Shown here: piece by piece, positions 49,732 through 61,228 of the stretch
Layout: each line of letters opens with the position of its first letter
Position numbering within the stretch: position 1 is the first letter of the stretch
DNA from: Thamnaconus septentrionalis
Lineage: Eukaryota > Chordata > Actinopteri > Tetraodontiformes > Monacanthidae
Direction: 5' to 3'
NCBI GenBank assembly: GCA_009823395.1
Contig: CM020508.1
Span: forward strand, 7,447,515-7,511,514
DNA length: 64,000 nt
Notes under the pieces: model-generated
What the model was told of the DNA's origin: nothing
The model's database searches: none
Seen by the model: only the letters and a program-made list of their open reading frames with translations
Translations under genes and position numbers: made by a program

Positions 49732-49767
49732 GCCACTTTGCTAGTAGCGGGTAGCTAATAAAGTGGC
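49732..49767. mobile_element. Tc1-family terminal fold-back, copy 3 (degenerate)
   Basis: GCCACTTT at 49732-49739 pairs with AAAGTGGC at 49760-49767, around GCTAGTAGC and TAGCTAAT. The right part matches the CTAATAAAGTGGCC terminus of the same Tc1-like family; the left arm has lost its ATTAGGTACC portion. Confidence 0.6.
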
Positions 49768-50413
49768 CAGTGCGTAAATACACACACAGAGATGCTGTTC
49801 TGCAAACCGTAGTAAGAGCTGCTGATCTGAGTAGTTGTTGCCTTTCTTCGGCCTCCAGTGCAGCAATGCAGGTAAAAGTGACTTGAACGCTGCTGCCTCC
49901 ATGTTTGTCACTCCCCCACGCATCCTCACCTGCTCAAATGCAACACGTCCACCAATGAGATGCACAGTCCTGTCGTCGGGGTGAGCGCACATCCTGGCCC
50001 GTCCTTATTTTGGAATCTTAGCAGCATCGGGCCCGTGGAAAGCGCCGCGTGTCGGGCGAGTTAAACTCTATATGCTGCGAGCACACAGACTGATAGATTC
50101 ATAAATAATAAATCACGAAAGAGAAAAAAAAACAGGTAGGATAAACTCGACAAATAAATGTGCCGGCTCGTCCCTCCCGCGCCTCCCACCCCTTCTCCCC
50201 CCACAGAACCCACCCACCCTCCCTGCCCCCTAATGGATTGTGCCTTTGCACATCTTTGCCTCGGCGAATTAAACGCAGACGCGTGTGTCTGTGCATGTGC
50301 ACTCAACTTTAGCGGCTCGAAAGCCAGCGCCGCCACCGCCGCCGTGGTAATCATTTGCCCAAGTCCATTTACCGGAGCTGGGTGATGATGACGGACAGCC
50401 TCGGCCTTCCTCG

Positions 50414-50431
50414 CAGCAGCAGCAGCAGCAG
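50414..50431 (+). repeat. (CAG)6 repeat
   Basis: Six CAG units, which read as CUG in the CELF transcript orientation. Short, but a second CUG-type tract in the same intron. Confidence 0.95.
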
Positions 50432-50471
50432 CACGTGAGACACAAAAAAAAATAACGGATGTTTCCTTTAA

Positions 50472-50794
50472 GCTCCAGTGTGCAAATTTTGCTTGATTTA
50501 TGATTCTTATATTGGTAAAAGCTTAACATATTGCCTATAAATACAGTACATTAATAAAAGTGCATACTAGCGCTTTGGTTTTTCTACCCTTAAAAAAGGT
50601 TCTCATATATATATACAAGAATATACATGGAGCAATAAGGCTCTTGCTCCGAGTTAGCTGCCATATTGCGCCGCCATTTTTTAAGGAAGGAAGCCCAGTA
50701 TATAAGGAAGCATAAATACGGCCTAAATACAAAACGGGTTTCAAGTGGGCTTCCATAAATAGTGGGCTTCCGAAAAATTTGACATACTGGACCG
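50472..50794. mobile_element. TTAA-type miniature element, copy 2 (inverted relative to copy 1)
   Basis: This 323-bp element is bounded by TTAA on both sides (50468-50471 and 50795-50798). The ends are GCTCCAGTGTGCAAATTTTG on the left and GGTCCAGTATGTCAAATTTT read inward from the right. Its reverse complement aligns with 38940-39060, sharing CTTCCTTAAAAA, ATGGCGG, GGCAGCTAAC, a TTGCTC(C/T)A(T/C)GTATATTC-like run and GAGAACC/AGAACC. The two copies are clearly the same family in opposite orientation. It is probably mobilised in trans by a piggyBac-type transposase. Confidence 0.8.
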
Positions 50795-51109
50795 TTAAAG
50801 CGAGACGCAGCTGACTGGGTTTCGTTTTTTCGGGGTTGTTTTGGCATTAATGAAAAGACGGGCAACGCCCGCCGCCTCGGGTCAATGTTTCATCAACAGA
50901 GCTGCTGTGGGAGCTTTTTTTTTCGGCTCTCTGTCAATAACACACAGTATATTAATATATTGACGAGACGGAGCGAACGGCGCGACTGCGATTGCGTGTG
51001 AGAAATGCAGATAATCCGGGGGTGGAGGGGGAGGAGGCTGACGTGCAGGGAGGGATCAAAGCTCCCTGATTGCTTTGGTTCGCTCGTCTTTTGTTCATTT
51101 TGACTCCCT

Positions 51110-51660
51110 TTGTGCTGCGCCCACCCCACCACCCACCCCCACCCATTCCGACGAGTGACGGTGCGCGACAAGCCAGGAGAGGAAGGGAAGGGAGGGTGGG
51201 AGCAGCACATTGTGATTGGCTCAGAGACACCTTTGGACTCCATCGGCAAGATTCCACCTCGAGGGCGACCGCAGCTACGCTACTTTTTCTTTTTTCTTTT
51301 TTCTTTTTTATTCCCATTTCATAGAGTGAACGTCGGAGGCGGCGGTCCCGATTTGGCGGCCGGACCCTCCATCAGCACCTCCCACTCTCAATTTTCCTCT
51401 CCGCATTGCACTCCATCTCACTCTCCTCCATCTCATTTCTTAATCTTCACATCTCACTGCTTCAAATATCTTCCCTCTTACTTCTCATTCCGCCTCTGTC
51501 TCCCAAGTCTTCATCCCAGAGCCGCTCTCTCTCTCTTTCCTTCCCTTTCCCTCTCTCTCTCTCGCTCTGGCCAATCTACATATCTCCATCTCTCGCTCTT
51601 TCCTCCTCCTTCGTCTTTTTCTTCTTCTTCCATTTCCACTCTTCCACCCCTAAGCTGACT
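51110..51660. other. Pyrimidine-rich intronic stretch without genes
   Basis: Long C/T-rich sequence, heavily CTC/TCT. An open frame of 182 codons spans it, but it is Ser/Pro/Leu low-complexity produced by base composition. Confidence 0.5.
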
Positions 51661-51955
51661 TCGCGGCGGGCACGTTCCTTGTCTCGTAAAAGATGCAGAG
51701 GGGCGGAACAGCGTGATTCCGGAACGCTTCGTGTAAAACGTGCCTCACGTACGAGCAAGTGCCTTACGGCTCGGGCGGGGGGAGAGGACGTCGGAGGAGC
51801 GTGCGGCTTCGGCGCACTGCGGGCTCATTTCCTGTCATGCAAACCAGAACTACACGCACACGAGAGTCCAGACCTTTGGATACTGCAGACAAACACAGCA
51901 GGGGGGGATGGAAGATCGGATGGTGGAGGAAGTGAAAGCTGATGGCAGAAACTTA

Positions 51956-52808
51956 GGCCCTGTTTACACGAAGATGGGTTTCTCTGAAAACGTAGAAATA
52001 TTAAGTTGGGTCGGCCCAAATCCGACGTTTTCACCAAGACAACAAAGGCCGAAACCGCACATTTTCAAAAACGCTCCTTAGGGTGGATACGTTTGAAAAT
52101 GTCCGGATTCGTGAAAATGCCAAAAGCGATCTTTTTTGGAAACGCTGATGTCATAGCTCTAAACCCCTCCCCCTCCCAGACAGACTTGTTATTGCTACTA
52201 ATGATCCGCCTGCAATCTCCACATTAACCTCCACTCCAACAAACCGCAAACAATAACACCTGGTGCTCGTGGATCGATCGTGAATTGTGTGTGCAAAGTG
52301 ATTTGCAAACCTCCTGTTTTACTTTTCATTTATTTTCTTTTGTATCGGCGGACTGGGATATTGAGGCAGGAGACGTAAATGACAAAAATAATAGCAATTT
52401 TATACTGGCACAACTCCCAGTCAACCTTAACATGGACCTTTTAAGGCTTTGTGTTCTAAAGTCTCGAAAGACTCGAAGTAGAAGTTCAACTCTGTCGTTT
52501 ATCCACCACCGTCTTTTCACGAGCGATGTCTCTTTCTGTTCTCAGTGGCGCTCACGTTGTTAGCGAGCTGCTACTTCTTTAAACACGCCGTGCTTCAGGT
52601 GTTCTTCTTCTTCTTCTGCCTTCTGGGAGTAAAGTCACGGCGGCAAATCAGGCCTGGCATAGGTACTACAACGCCTTCAGTCGTCTCCAGCGTATCCGTG
52701 TAAACGGGAACATTATTGAAGACGGCTTCGAGTAAACGCAGTTTATTTCGAGAGTGTTTTTCGAAAATGTGCGGCTTCAAAAAAATCCGTCTCCGTGTGA
52801 ACGGCCCC
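51956..52808. mobile_element. Non-autonomous PIF/Harbinger-like element B (853 bp, TTA duplication)
   Basis: The left end begins GGCCCTGTTTACACGAAGAT and the right end, read inward, GGGGCCGTTCACACGGAGAC. They match at about 14 of 20 positions, and the similarity continues for a few more bases. TTA occurs immediately outside both ends (51953-51955 and 52809-52811). The interior contains repeated AAAACG-type motifs and several short open frames but nothing recognisable as a Harbinger nuclease. Its diverged ends suggest it is older than the copy at 38303-38908. Confidence 0.75.
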
Positions 52809-54471
52809 TTAGTGTTTCACCTAAACGCAATCTTGCTGCCTGCAAGACATCCACCATACTACCGTTTTACCTTGAATTATTAAACGGCGCCTCCTCTTAT
52901 TGCAGGCCGCATACTGAAATAGTCAGTAAGGCCACAGACTGTAGCTGCCAGCGCTCAGAACTATAGAATTCATATATTTCCCCGCTACGAATTCCAGCAG
53001 CTGTCCGGCTTATTGTTGCTGTTTTTTCCTCGGCGAAGCACCGGGAGGCTGTCGCAATTCAACGGGACGGACAAAAATGACAACACACAGACACTAAATA
53101 AAAAAAAATAAAAATAAAGCAGGAGAAAAAAAAAATCCAGAACTTCTGCGCCAGGGGGACGGGGGGGCGGGAATCAGACACGCTTGTTCATGCGCTACTG
53201 CTACTGCTAGCTCAGCTCCGCTCTGCAATGCAAATACTTCCACATGAGCAGGCCTAGCGCCCCCCACCCCCAGCCCCAGCCCCAACTGCGCACTTATATT
53301 CCGTGTCATTACCCCGAGGGACCCTGACGCCACTCTCCCGCCCCATGCCGCGCCTCCCTAATTTCATGTGAAGGTGGGGGGGGGCTTTAGAACAAATCGG
53401 CCTGGGGGCGGCAGTGGCGGTGGTGGTGGTGGTGGGGTGGGGCGGGGGGGGTCCTCGCCCAATCGCAGCAGCGAGCCAGGGCCCCGGGCTCTTCCCACTC
53501 GTGCGTCCTGTCAATCAGAACCCCCTCCCTCAACCCTCCGGCCACAACCACTGGATTTCATTAGTCCTGATATTTTTTTTTTTTATTGTTTTTTTGCTGA
53601 CAAATGCCTGCTGCTGTCCTGCTGTGCCTGAGCCTGAACCCCCCAGCTCCCCCACACTTCCTTCTGCCTCGCCGTGCCAACAAGGGACCAGATCAGCCTT
53701 ACAACCCCCACCACACCACCCCAACACCGCCCGACGACTCCTCTTTCGCCAAACATTTCAGCTACTTTCCCACTTCCGCCACTCCAGCCGGCTCGTCTCA
53801 TCACCTCCCCACCCTCCCCCTGCCACCCTCACACCCTCCTCACACGCTCACGGCCCTGCGAGTGAGACGTCACCTCCCATTAGCCCGCCGCTGGCTGACA
53901 TGTTCTCAGAGTGTCCTTCATTATTGAGCAGAGTGACATGTTTCCTTCACCTGCTAAACTGTTGCGCCGTCCTCCAAGACATCTAATTTTCATGGGCTAA
54001 TGTCCGCTCTCCACTTTACTTTATTTTTTCAGCAACACGCGGTCACTTCCTGCTCTACACGCCTCTCTGGTGGCAGTTTATCGTTGGTACAGCGACCTCT
54101 TCACTCTGAGTGCACCTGACTCAACCTCCGAGGGACCCACAGATGGAGCGACGGTCGGAATCTGGGCCTCTCACGTGCGCGGCCGTGCACGAGGAGACGC
54201 CCGTCGGCCTGGAGTCAAACCGGACTGGACCGGTTTGCCCTCCAATTGGGTGCTGCTGCACACGCAGGCTGGTGAACAGCCACTGTAACCCAGATCTGAG
54301 CCCCGATCACATGATTCAATCTCACAGACGGCAGCAATCTCCGACCGCAACCAAAATGAGGTTAAACAGACTAAAAATAACAAAAAAAAAAAAACGTGAC
54401 CAACCCTGTTATTTTCAGGACCATGTGCTGTTTACAGGAAAAGACTCGGCTCTCGCTGTGAAGTGACTTAA

Positions 54472-54931
54472 AGGGCAGCGTGAGTGTGCGGTGGATTATT
54501 TTGATCTTTCAAGCGACGCCTCCCTCCACGAGCTGGTTGGCCAGATGTAACCTGAGCAGTGGGGAGGAGGAACAGCGCTGTAATGTCATCAGCGCTTATG
54601 TCACCACTCGGGTCAAAACGCGGTCATTTCTGCTCCTCGCCGGGTTCAACTCCCTGCCAAGGTTTCGCCGTGAGATCTTTTGGTCTAGCGTGTGACGGAA
54701 AGTGTTTTTCACGAAAAAGCCAAGTTGCCTCCGAGGCACAAGAAATTAACCACCACAAATGATCACTGGACTTGTTAATTATCTTTATTGATCTGAACAA
54801 ATGTTGATCCTTTGCTCGCGGACTACTGCTTGGGTACGACACTGAGAGACTCCGAAAAATAAGGCCCATCGATATAAGAAACATGAGGTGAATGTCACAA
54901 AAATGTTCCTTTGTAAATTCAGTGTTGCCCT
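54472..54931. mobile_element. Possible third TTAA-bounded element
   Basis: TTAA occurs at 54468-54471 and 54932-54935, and both inward reads begin AGGGCA followed by weakly similar sequence. Only about seven terminal bases match well, so this could be chance. The interior has no recognised coding sequence and no clear similarity to the other two TTAA elements. Confidence 0.3.
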
Positions 54932-55463
54932 TTAAAAATGAAAAAAAAAATGTGATTTCAAATTAATTATGGTATAAAAATTTATAAATCTGTATTAACT
55001 GGTAGATGCTGGTACACTTTACAATAAGTATTTGGCCTTGTATCTCGTTAGTCTTCACTCTCTTTTGAGACCTTTGTAATATTTTTGATTTGGGGATCCA
55101 ATAAAAATACATGAGCATTAAGCTCCTTTTGGCTGTGCCGTCACGCTGCAGGAAGCTTTGCAATGTGATGGTGTAAGTGAGCATCACTGGCCAGAAAAAC
55201 TAAAAAAAAAGAAAAGCGCGAACTCACGACCGCTACAGTCCTCCAGACATGTTAAGGCACCACCTGCTCCCCCCTGTTCATTAGTGTGATTTGACTCGGG
55301 GATTTTGGTTCACAGACAGGTCAGCGTTAGAGTGGCAGCAAACACGGAGGCCTCTTCATTCCATTCTCATCTGAATGTACTACTAAAGGTTATAAACAGC
55401 GGAGATTAATGAAACCAGAAACTGGAGCGGAAGTTTCTCTCACGGGGCTAATACAGAAATTAG

Positions 55464-55599
<136 letters not shown>

Positions 55600-56447
55600 T
55601 TATTTATTTATACAAATGCAGTTAGCTAGCTAGCGGTAACATAGATGAGTCAGTGGAAACGAGGAATTGTGACAAGACTTTCAGCACCTGCGCTCGTTTC
55701 TCTCGCCTAGGTTGTTTTCTATCATGGCTCCACTTAGACGAACAGTCCCGGGTTTCATCCCCGCCGGCCGGGTCACACCAGAAATACACAAACCGGTGCA
55801 GAAACCTGGATAAATGCAAAGTGTTGTGTCTGAAAGTCTTCTGCAAAAAAAGCGACGACAAAACCTGCAAGCGCGATTCGCTGCGGTGACGCCCGAAGGG
55901 GAACGAATGAAAGGGGAAAAGCAAGATGTATATATGCATGAAGCAAAGGGCAAAGTGCAAGACAAACAGCAGGGGAGGCGGAAATGAAGAAGCATGGCGA
56001 CGGCGCCGATAGAGAGGGAGGGGATCTACTCAGAGTGTTGACACTGCAGAAGCCCACACGTGCGCACGCCAGAGTGTAATCTTCACACGGCTCTCATTGG
56101 GGTTTTAATGCGGCTGCTATTTCCATAAACTCGCCTCCTGAATCACTGCCAGCCTCTCGCGCCAAAAGCCTCAGGTAGAGCCGCGCTAGCTCACACCGGA
56201 TGTCAGACAAGAAAAAAACACTCAATACAGCCACGGCAAAGACAATCGACGCCGTGCAGAACAGCGTCGGCCGAGGCCGAGATGGTTTTTCCAGTGTTTG
56301 CTGGATTTGGAGGTGGGAGGACAGTGGGGAGACGTGGAGGTGGTGGTGGTGGAAACAGCGTGAAGGAGGAAGGATTTTGGTCATGACGCTGACACTGAGT
56401 GGAGTAAACCTCCTGCTGACTAGCGCGGAGAGATGTGACACTTTCAA

Positions 56448-56470
56448 GTACACACACACACACACACACG
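56448..56470 (+). repeat. (CA)11 microsatellite
   Basis: Uninterrupted AC/CA tract. Confidence 0.94.
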
Positions 56471-57611
56471 AGTAACACACTCTCAAGTAACAGGCGCTGG
56501 GCCTTGATTGGCATTCTGTACGTGCTGTGTGGCTTTCTGTTTTGGTTTTTTTAGGAGAAACTCAGTATCCTTGGCGCTGTAAGATGCCCCAATTTCCAAA
56601 AGAAAAAAAGAAGAGGAAAAGCAAGAAGAAATATACATTTGGATTTAGAGGAGCTTGCGCAGGCCTTTTCGCACTAAATGAACAGCAGTGCGTGGAACGT
56701 GCGACCACACAGTATCCGTCGTATCCATAATTGCATAATCTTTCCACGGTGACACCAGCTCGCTGACGGAGCCGAGGAAACGCTCGGCGGACCGCCGGAG
56801 CTTCTCCCACTCGCTGGCCAAACTTATGTCGGGCACTCATGTCCTCGAGGTTCCCATCACACTTGACTGCAGGAATCTATATTCCACTCCAGTACACTTA
56901 CATTAGGCCGTACTGTTCCTTTCAGCCACTAATGTGTAACGGTGGTGGTGAGGGGAGAACTGGGAGGGTAGGGGACGGCGAGGGGGAGGCGGGGCAAAGA
57001 TAATAACATCAGAGAACATGAGCGCTTTCTCTGGGATTAAAGGGGCCTTGGGTTCTGTGCATTCATGCGGCAACGGCAGCCTCCACGCCGGCATGGAAGG
57101 CGTGTGTGGGCCACGTCATGAAGTGGTCGGGCTTACAGGTTTTCTAATAGTGGAGCATCTCTGAACTACAACACTCCATCGTCCTCCATCCTCCAGCAGC
57201 CAAACGCACCAACCAACGTCTCAGAAGACGGCCCCTTGTCTGTGTCTTCCTCTGAACCCGCAGAAGGTCAGACAAGAGCCCCACATTCAGCAGGAGGCTA
57301 AAGATGAACTTTTTTTTGCAGACTGGGGACCTTTAAATAATTCACAATTAATTAATAACGATGAATAATAAGTCATGATTATTGTATCGAGTCTTGCGGA
57401 ACCTCCAACACTGGATTTAGAAAAAAACATCCACTGTGGACAGGCAAGAAAAAATCCTTTGACAGGCCAGAGCATTCAATGAGAGAACAACATTTGATCT
57501 GTGGAACAGTATTGGGGGCATCGCTGACTGAGGAATCTTATTTCATCTTTGTTTGTCCATTAATGATCATGTTTCTTTAAAAATATATGCGTTACAAACA
57601 GCAGCGCCGGT

Positions 57612-57671
57612 GGAGCTCTCTCTCTTTCTCTTTCCCTCTCTCTCTCTCTCTCTTTCCCTCTCTCTCTCTCC
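57612..57671 (+). repeat. (CT)n microsatellite, impure
   Basis: CT runs interrupted by TTTCTCTTTCCC-like units. Confidence 0.92.
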
Positions 57672-58906
57672 CAGGCCATGTGTGACCCTAAACAAACCGG
57701 GACTGACAACTTTGTTTTTTTTTCAAGTGCAGCGATAACAGCATTACTGCCTGGCTGCTGCCTGGCTCACCAGCATAAAGCCTTTCGGAATGAAAGAAAT
57801 ATCCTTCATGAGCTGCGCAGCCTCCTGTGGAAGTTTTCTCTCCTGGAGAACCGCTGAGAGGGCCTTGGCTCTCAAATCTCACCCCATACTGTCTCACACA
57901 CGCTAACGCAAAAAAAAAAAAAAACTGTGCAGTGACGTGGCGGCTGCGAGCCTTTGCATGACGTCCTGAGCATCTCCTCGGCCCTCGGCCCCCCAGGAGA
58001 GAGAAGAGGAGCTGCAGCAGTTCAGGGGGTTAAAGATGAAAATCGCACGTTAATAAGTCGTATGGCCTATCTGGAGAATTCCTGGTTTCCGTTAATTACA
58101 CTGTAGCCCCTGGCCGACTGCACATCCAGCAGCATTTCCCCAAACAAACAAGTGGCAGATCTACTTACCCTGAACCGGACGACGAGCAGGGATCACGTTG
58201 CAAAAGAGCAAGGAGCAGGAACGGGGACGGACGAGGGACAGAGCGGCGATGCAGATGCGCAGGCGCTTTTGTTTTGTTTTGTTTTACTGCACGCGTGCAT
58301 GCACAGACACACGCACACACGCCTACGCACACACACGCACGTGCATGCACCCCAAGTCCCATTTGTTCCCTATTATACTTATAATGACTGTTTTTCTCTT
58401 TCATGTTCCGGCTTGTGGTTTATCAAGAGGACAGCAGGTTCCTCCGAGTGTTTGGGGCCAACGGCGTACTAAAAATAATTGCGTTGCACTGAATATCGCA
58501 TCTGCTTGTGCCGTGAGTGGCAGCAGCGCTGCAACATTGATTGAGTTTCCATGGAACGCTGTCAGTTTTTTTTCAGCGTAGATTTTTTTTTGTGCTTTTC
58601 CCGTAAAAAGTTGGAAAGGGAGCAGCAGCGGAGCAGCCTCGTCTGCGAGGCCTGACACCCATCATTGTCTCCCTGTTACATTTCTATGACACATTCTATC
58701 TCAGGGAAGAGCCGCGGCAGGGGAGCAGCGTGATAGAGGCGAGACGGGAAGGATGTGGGTTGGACAGCAGCGGGAGGGGTGCGGCGGGTTGAGGAGGGAG
58801 TAAGCAAAAGAGCTAAAGTAGGACTGAAAAGTACAAGAAAGGGGTTTTATTGCTCAAGAGTCGCTGCATGCTCGTCCACTGGCTGCATGCCAGCCAATGG
58901 GGCTGG

Positions 58907-59046
58907 CAGCGCATTGCATGGCAGCAGCCACCCATTGGTGTGTGAATGTGTGTGTGAATGGGTGAATGAGAGGCCATTGTAAAGCACTTTGGGGTACCGT
59001 GAAGGTGCTGGAAAAGTGCTATATATGTGCAGTCCATTTACCATTT
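58907..59046 (+). mobile_element. LINE/SINE 3' tail fragment
   Basis: The sequence contains, in order, TGTGTGTGAATGGGTGAATG, TGTAAAGCACTTTGGGGT, AAAAGTGCTATATATGTGCA and GTCCATTTACCATTT. This is the typical 3' tail shared by fish L2-type LINEs and the SINEs they mobilise. Only the tail is present, as expected for 5'-truncated retroposition. Confidence 0.65.
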
Positions 59047-59531
59047 GTGCACGTGTGCTCTCCAAAAATGAAAAAAAAATCTCAGCAAATGGCAACGTGC
59101 AAGCATTAATGTGGATATATGGTTGTTTCAGGGCGGGTCAATCAATACAGACAATAACAGCAAAACAGGACATCTGAAACAATGGTTGCGTCTGATGCAA
59201 GAATTGACACAGTTCTGTTCCAGCCAATGAGATGGCAGCATGATTCCACTGGTGGCTCCACCAATCTGGACACTTGGCAAGAAAGAGTTCTACTTTTGCA
59301 CGGCATAGTAATTCAGCACAGGGCAGGATAGGAAGCCAAGCAAACAATCAATATGAAGCAAGTTGTTATTTTTCCAAGTGAAAAAAAAAAACAGTGCAGC
59401 AGATCTTTTTTTTTTACTCTATGTATAAGAATTTTCATTGGAGCAAAATCTCTACCAGTCCTCACCTTGTAGATATCCAAAACCACCAGATATTTACTGT
59501 TTGTAACTACTTAAATTAGCCAGCTCTTACT

Positions 59532-59539
59532 CTATACAG

Positions 59540-59595
<56 letters not shown>

Positions 59596-59603
59596 CTGTA
59601 TAG
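59532..59603 (+). repeat. (TA)n inside a perfect palindrome
   Basis: CTATACAGC (59532-59540) and GCTGTATAG (59595-59603) are exact inverse complements bounding a pure TA tract, giving a 72-bp perfect palindrome. It could be a (TA)n-bearing miniature element or the inverted product of a repair event. Confidence 0.9.
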
Positions 59604-61170
59604 GTCATCTTTCTGCTTATGACTATAAGCTCTGACTATAACTTTTGCTACTTTGAACACAAAATCCTCCAAAAAGAGGATTATCCACCAATCTTGTCTA
59701 TTCTTTAAAAGAGAAATAATGAGACCATTATTTAGGTGAATAACATTTGACATTCAATTTCTTATTTAATGGCTCAGTTAATGCGGAAATACAACAAAAG
59801 TTTCAAGGCAATTTCGATAATAATTATTTTTTGGCCATAATTCTGCAACCCTATTGGCCACAGAGTCTCATGGGTTTAAAGACTGTCACACATTTCAGCG
59901 GCATATCTGCTCCTCCATCAGAACACACACACACACATAGAGAGAGGACGAAAGAAAGGCAGAAGAAGGAGGAAGAAGCGTCAGACTAGTTAATGCCTCT
60001 GCGTCTGTGCCCTCCTGGCCCTCATTAATGCATTCAGCCACATCAACTATTTAATCCCAACGGCAGGTCGACCCTTCTGGAGCCCCTGTCAGCCTGGCAA
60101 TGCAGGGGGTGCTATTAATGACCAGGAGAGGGAGGAGGAACCTACTGGAGAGCCGGAGTACTGACAAAATAATAAAAAGAATTCAAAAAAAGATTCTGAT
60201 TTTTTTTTTTTTTCACGCATGACTGAACACAGTTATGACCTCTCATCAACACATCCTCTGGCGTTATATGGGGCTTTTACTTTTCTCTTTCCAGTTTCAC
60301 TGTCTCCTATCATATTCAGATGTGGAGGAAAAAGATTCGGAGAGTAACTACCTCCAGCCTTCTGCTCGGCTAATTTGCAGGACAAATGAAACTTGTTTTT
60401 CTTTTTTTGTTCTTTTTTTAAATAAAGCTACTGGAAAAAAACATATCCAGAGTTTGCAATGGACGAATTTGCATGTGGTACGAAAACACGGGGCCTCGAG
60501 GAGGGATTTCCTCGGCTCTGTCTTCTATCAGGGGGCGGTGGAGGAGGAGGAGGTGGCGGTGGGGTTGGTGGGGTCGGGGCGTTATTGGATGTCGGAGTGG
60601 ATCTTTACGGATGTTGCTCTGTGGTAGCGAGTTTGATCTGAGCGTGTTAAGCTCTGCGCTTCCTCTGCGGGGAGCCCCTGCCCTCCATCCCTCCATCCCT
60701 CTGTCCTCCTCCGCTGACAGCCTCTGAACAGGTGTCAGGATCTTGCAAGGCGTGCGAGAGCAGAGGCCCGTGAATGAGGAAAAAAACCCATCTTCAAATT
60801 CGAGATGTTGTTTGTCTGTCTACCAAAAGCACCTTTGCATTACTGGCAATCTGAATCCCATTGCCTTTTCCTTCCCTTCTTTTTTTTTTTCATCTGTGAA
60901 GGCTCCCCATGTTGCAGCTTCAAACGTGTTAGGCAGAGTGGATGTGATCAATACTGGCAAAATCCCCTTGAGAGCAGACACATAGTAAAGTTAAAAACGG
61001 GCCTTCAAAAGGCGGCAGTATTGATTGAATTGCCTTCCAAAGTGTTTTTTGTTTTGTTTTAGTTTTTTTTCCCCCCTTCGCTGGGTCTGTGCGAGGCAGG
61101 ACCGGTGTGCTGCAAACCCTGCTGACCACCGACGGGAGAGAGAGGAAAAAGTGGAGAGAGGAGCGGTGAA

Positions 61171-61174
<4 letters not shown>

Positions 61175-61214
<40 letters not shown>
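61175..61214 (-). repeat. (AG)20 on plus = (CU)20 in the transcript, just downstream of the exon's 5' splice site
   Basis: Forty bases of uninterrupted AG on the plus strand. In the CELF pre-mRNA this is a CU repeat occupying intron positions +15 to +54 after the exon. CU-rich tracts of this kind are classic binding sites for PTB-family repressors, so the tract may affect inclusion of the exon. The repeat is seen directly; the regulatory role is inferred. Confidence 0.9.
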
Positions 61215-61219
<5 letters not shown>

Positions 61220-61228
61220 CAGACTCAC

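Noticed and set aside
51110..51658. 182-codon Ser/Leu/Pro-rich frame on the plus strand
   Set aside because: Pyrimidine-rich low-complexity DNA avoids stop codons; no gene signals.
54640..54665. GGGTTCAACTCCCTG resembling a tRNA T-arm
   Set aside because: No acceptor, D or anticodon arms upstream; not a tRNA.
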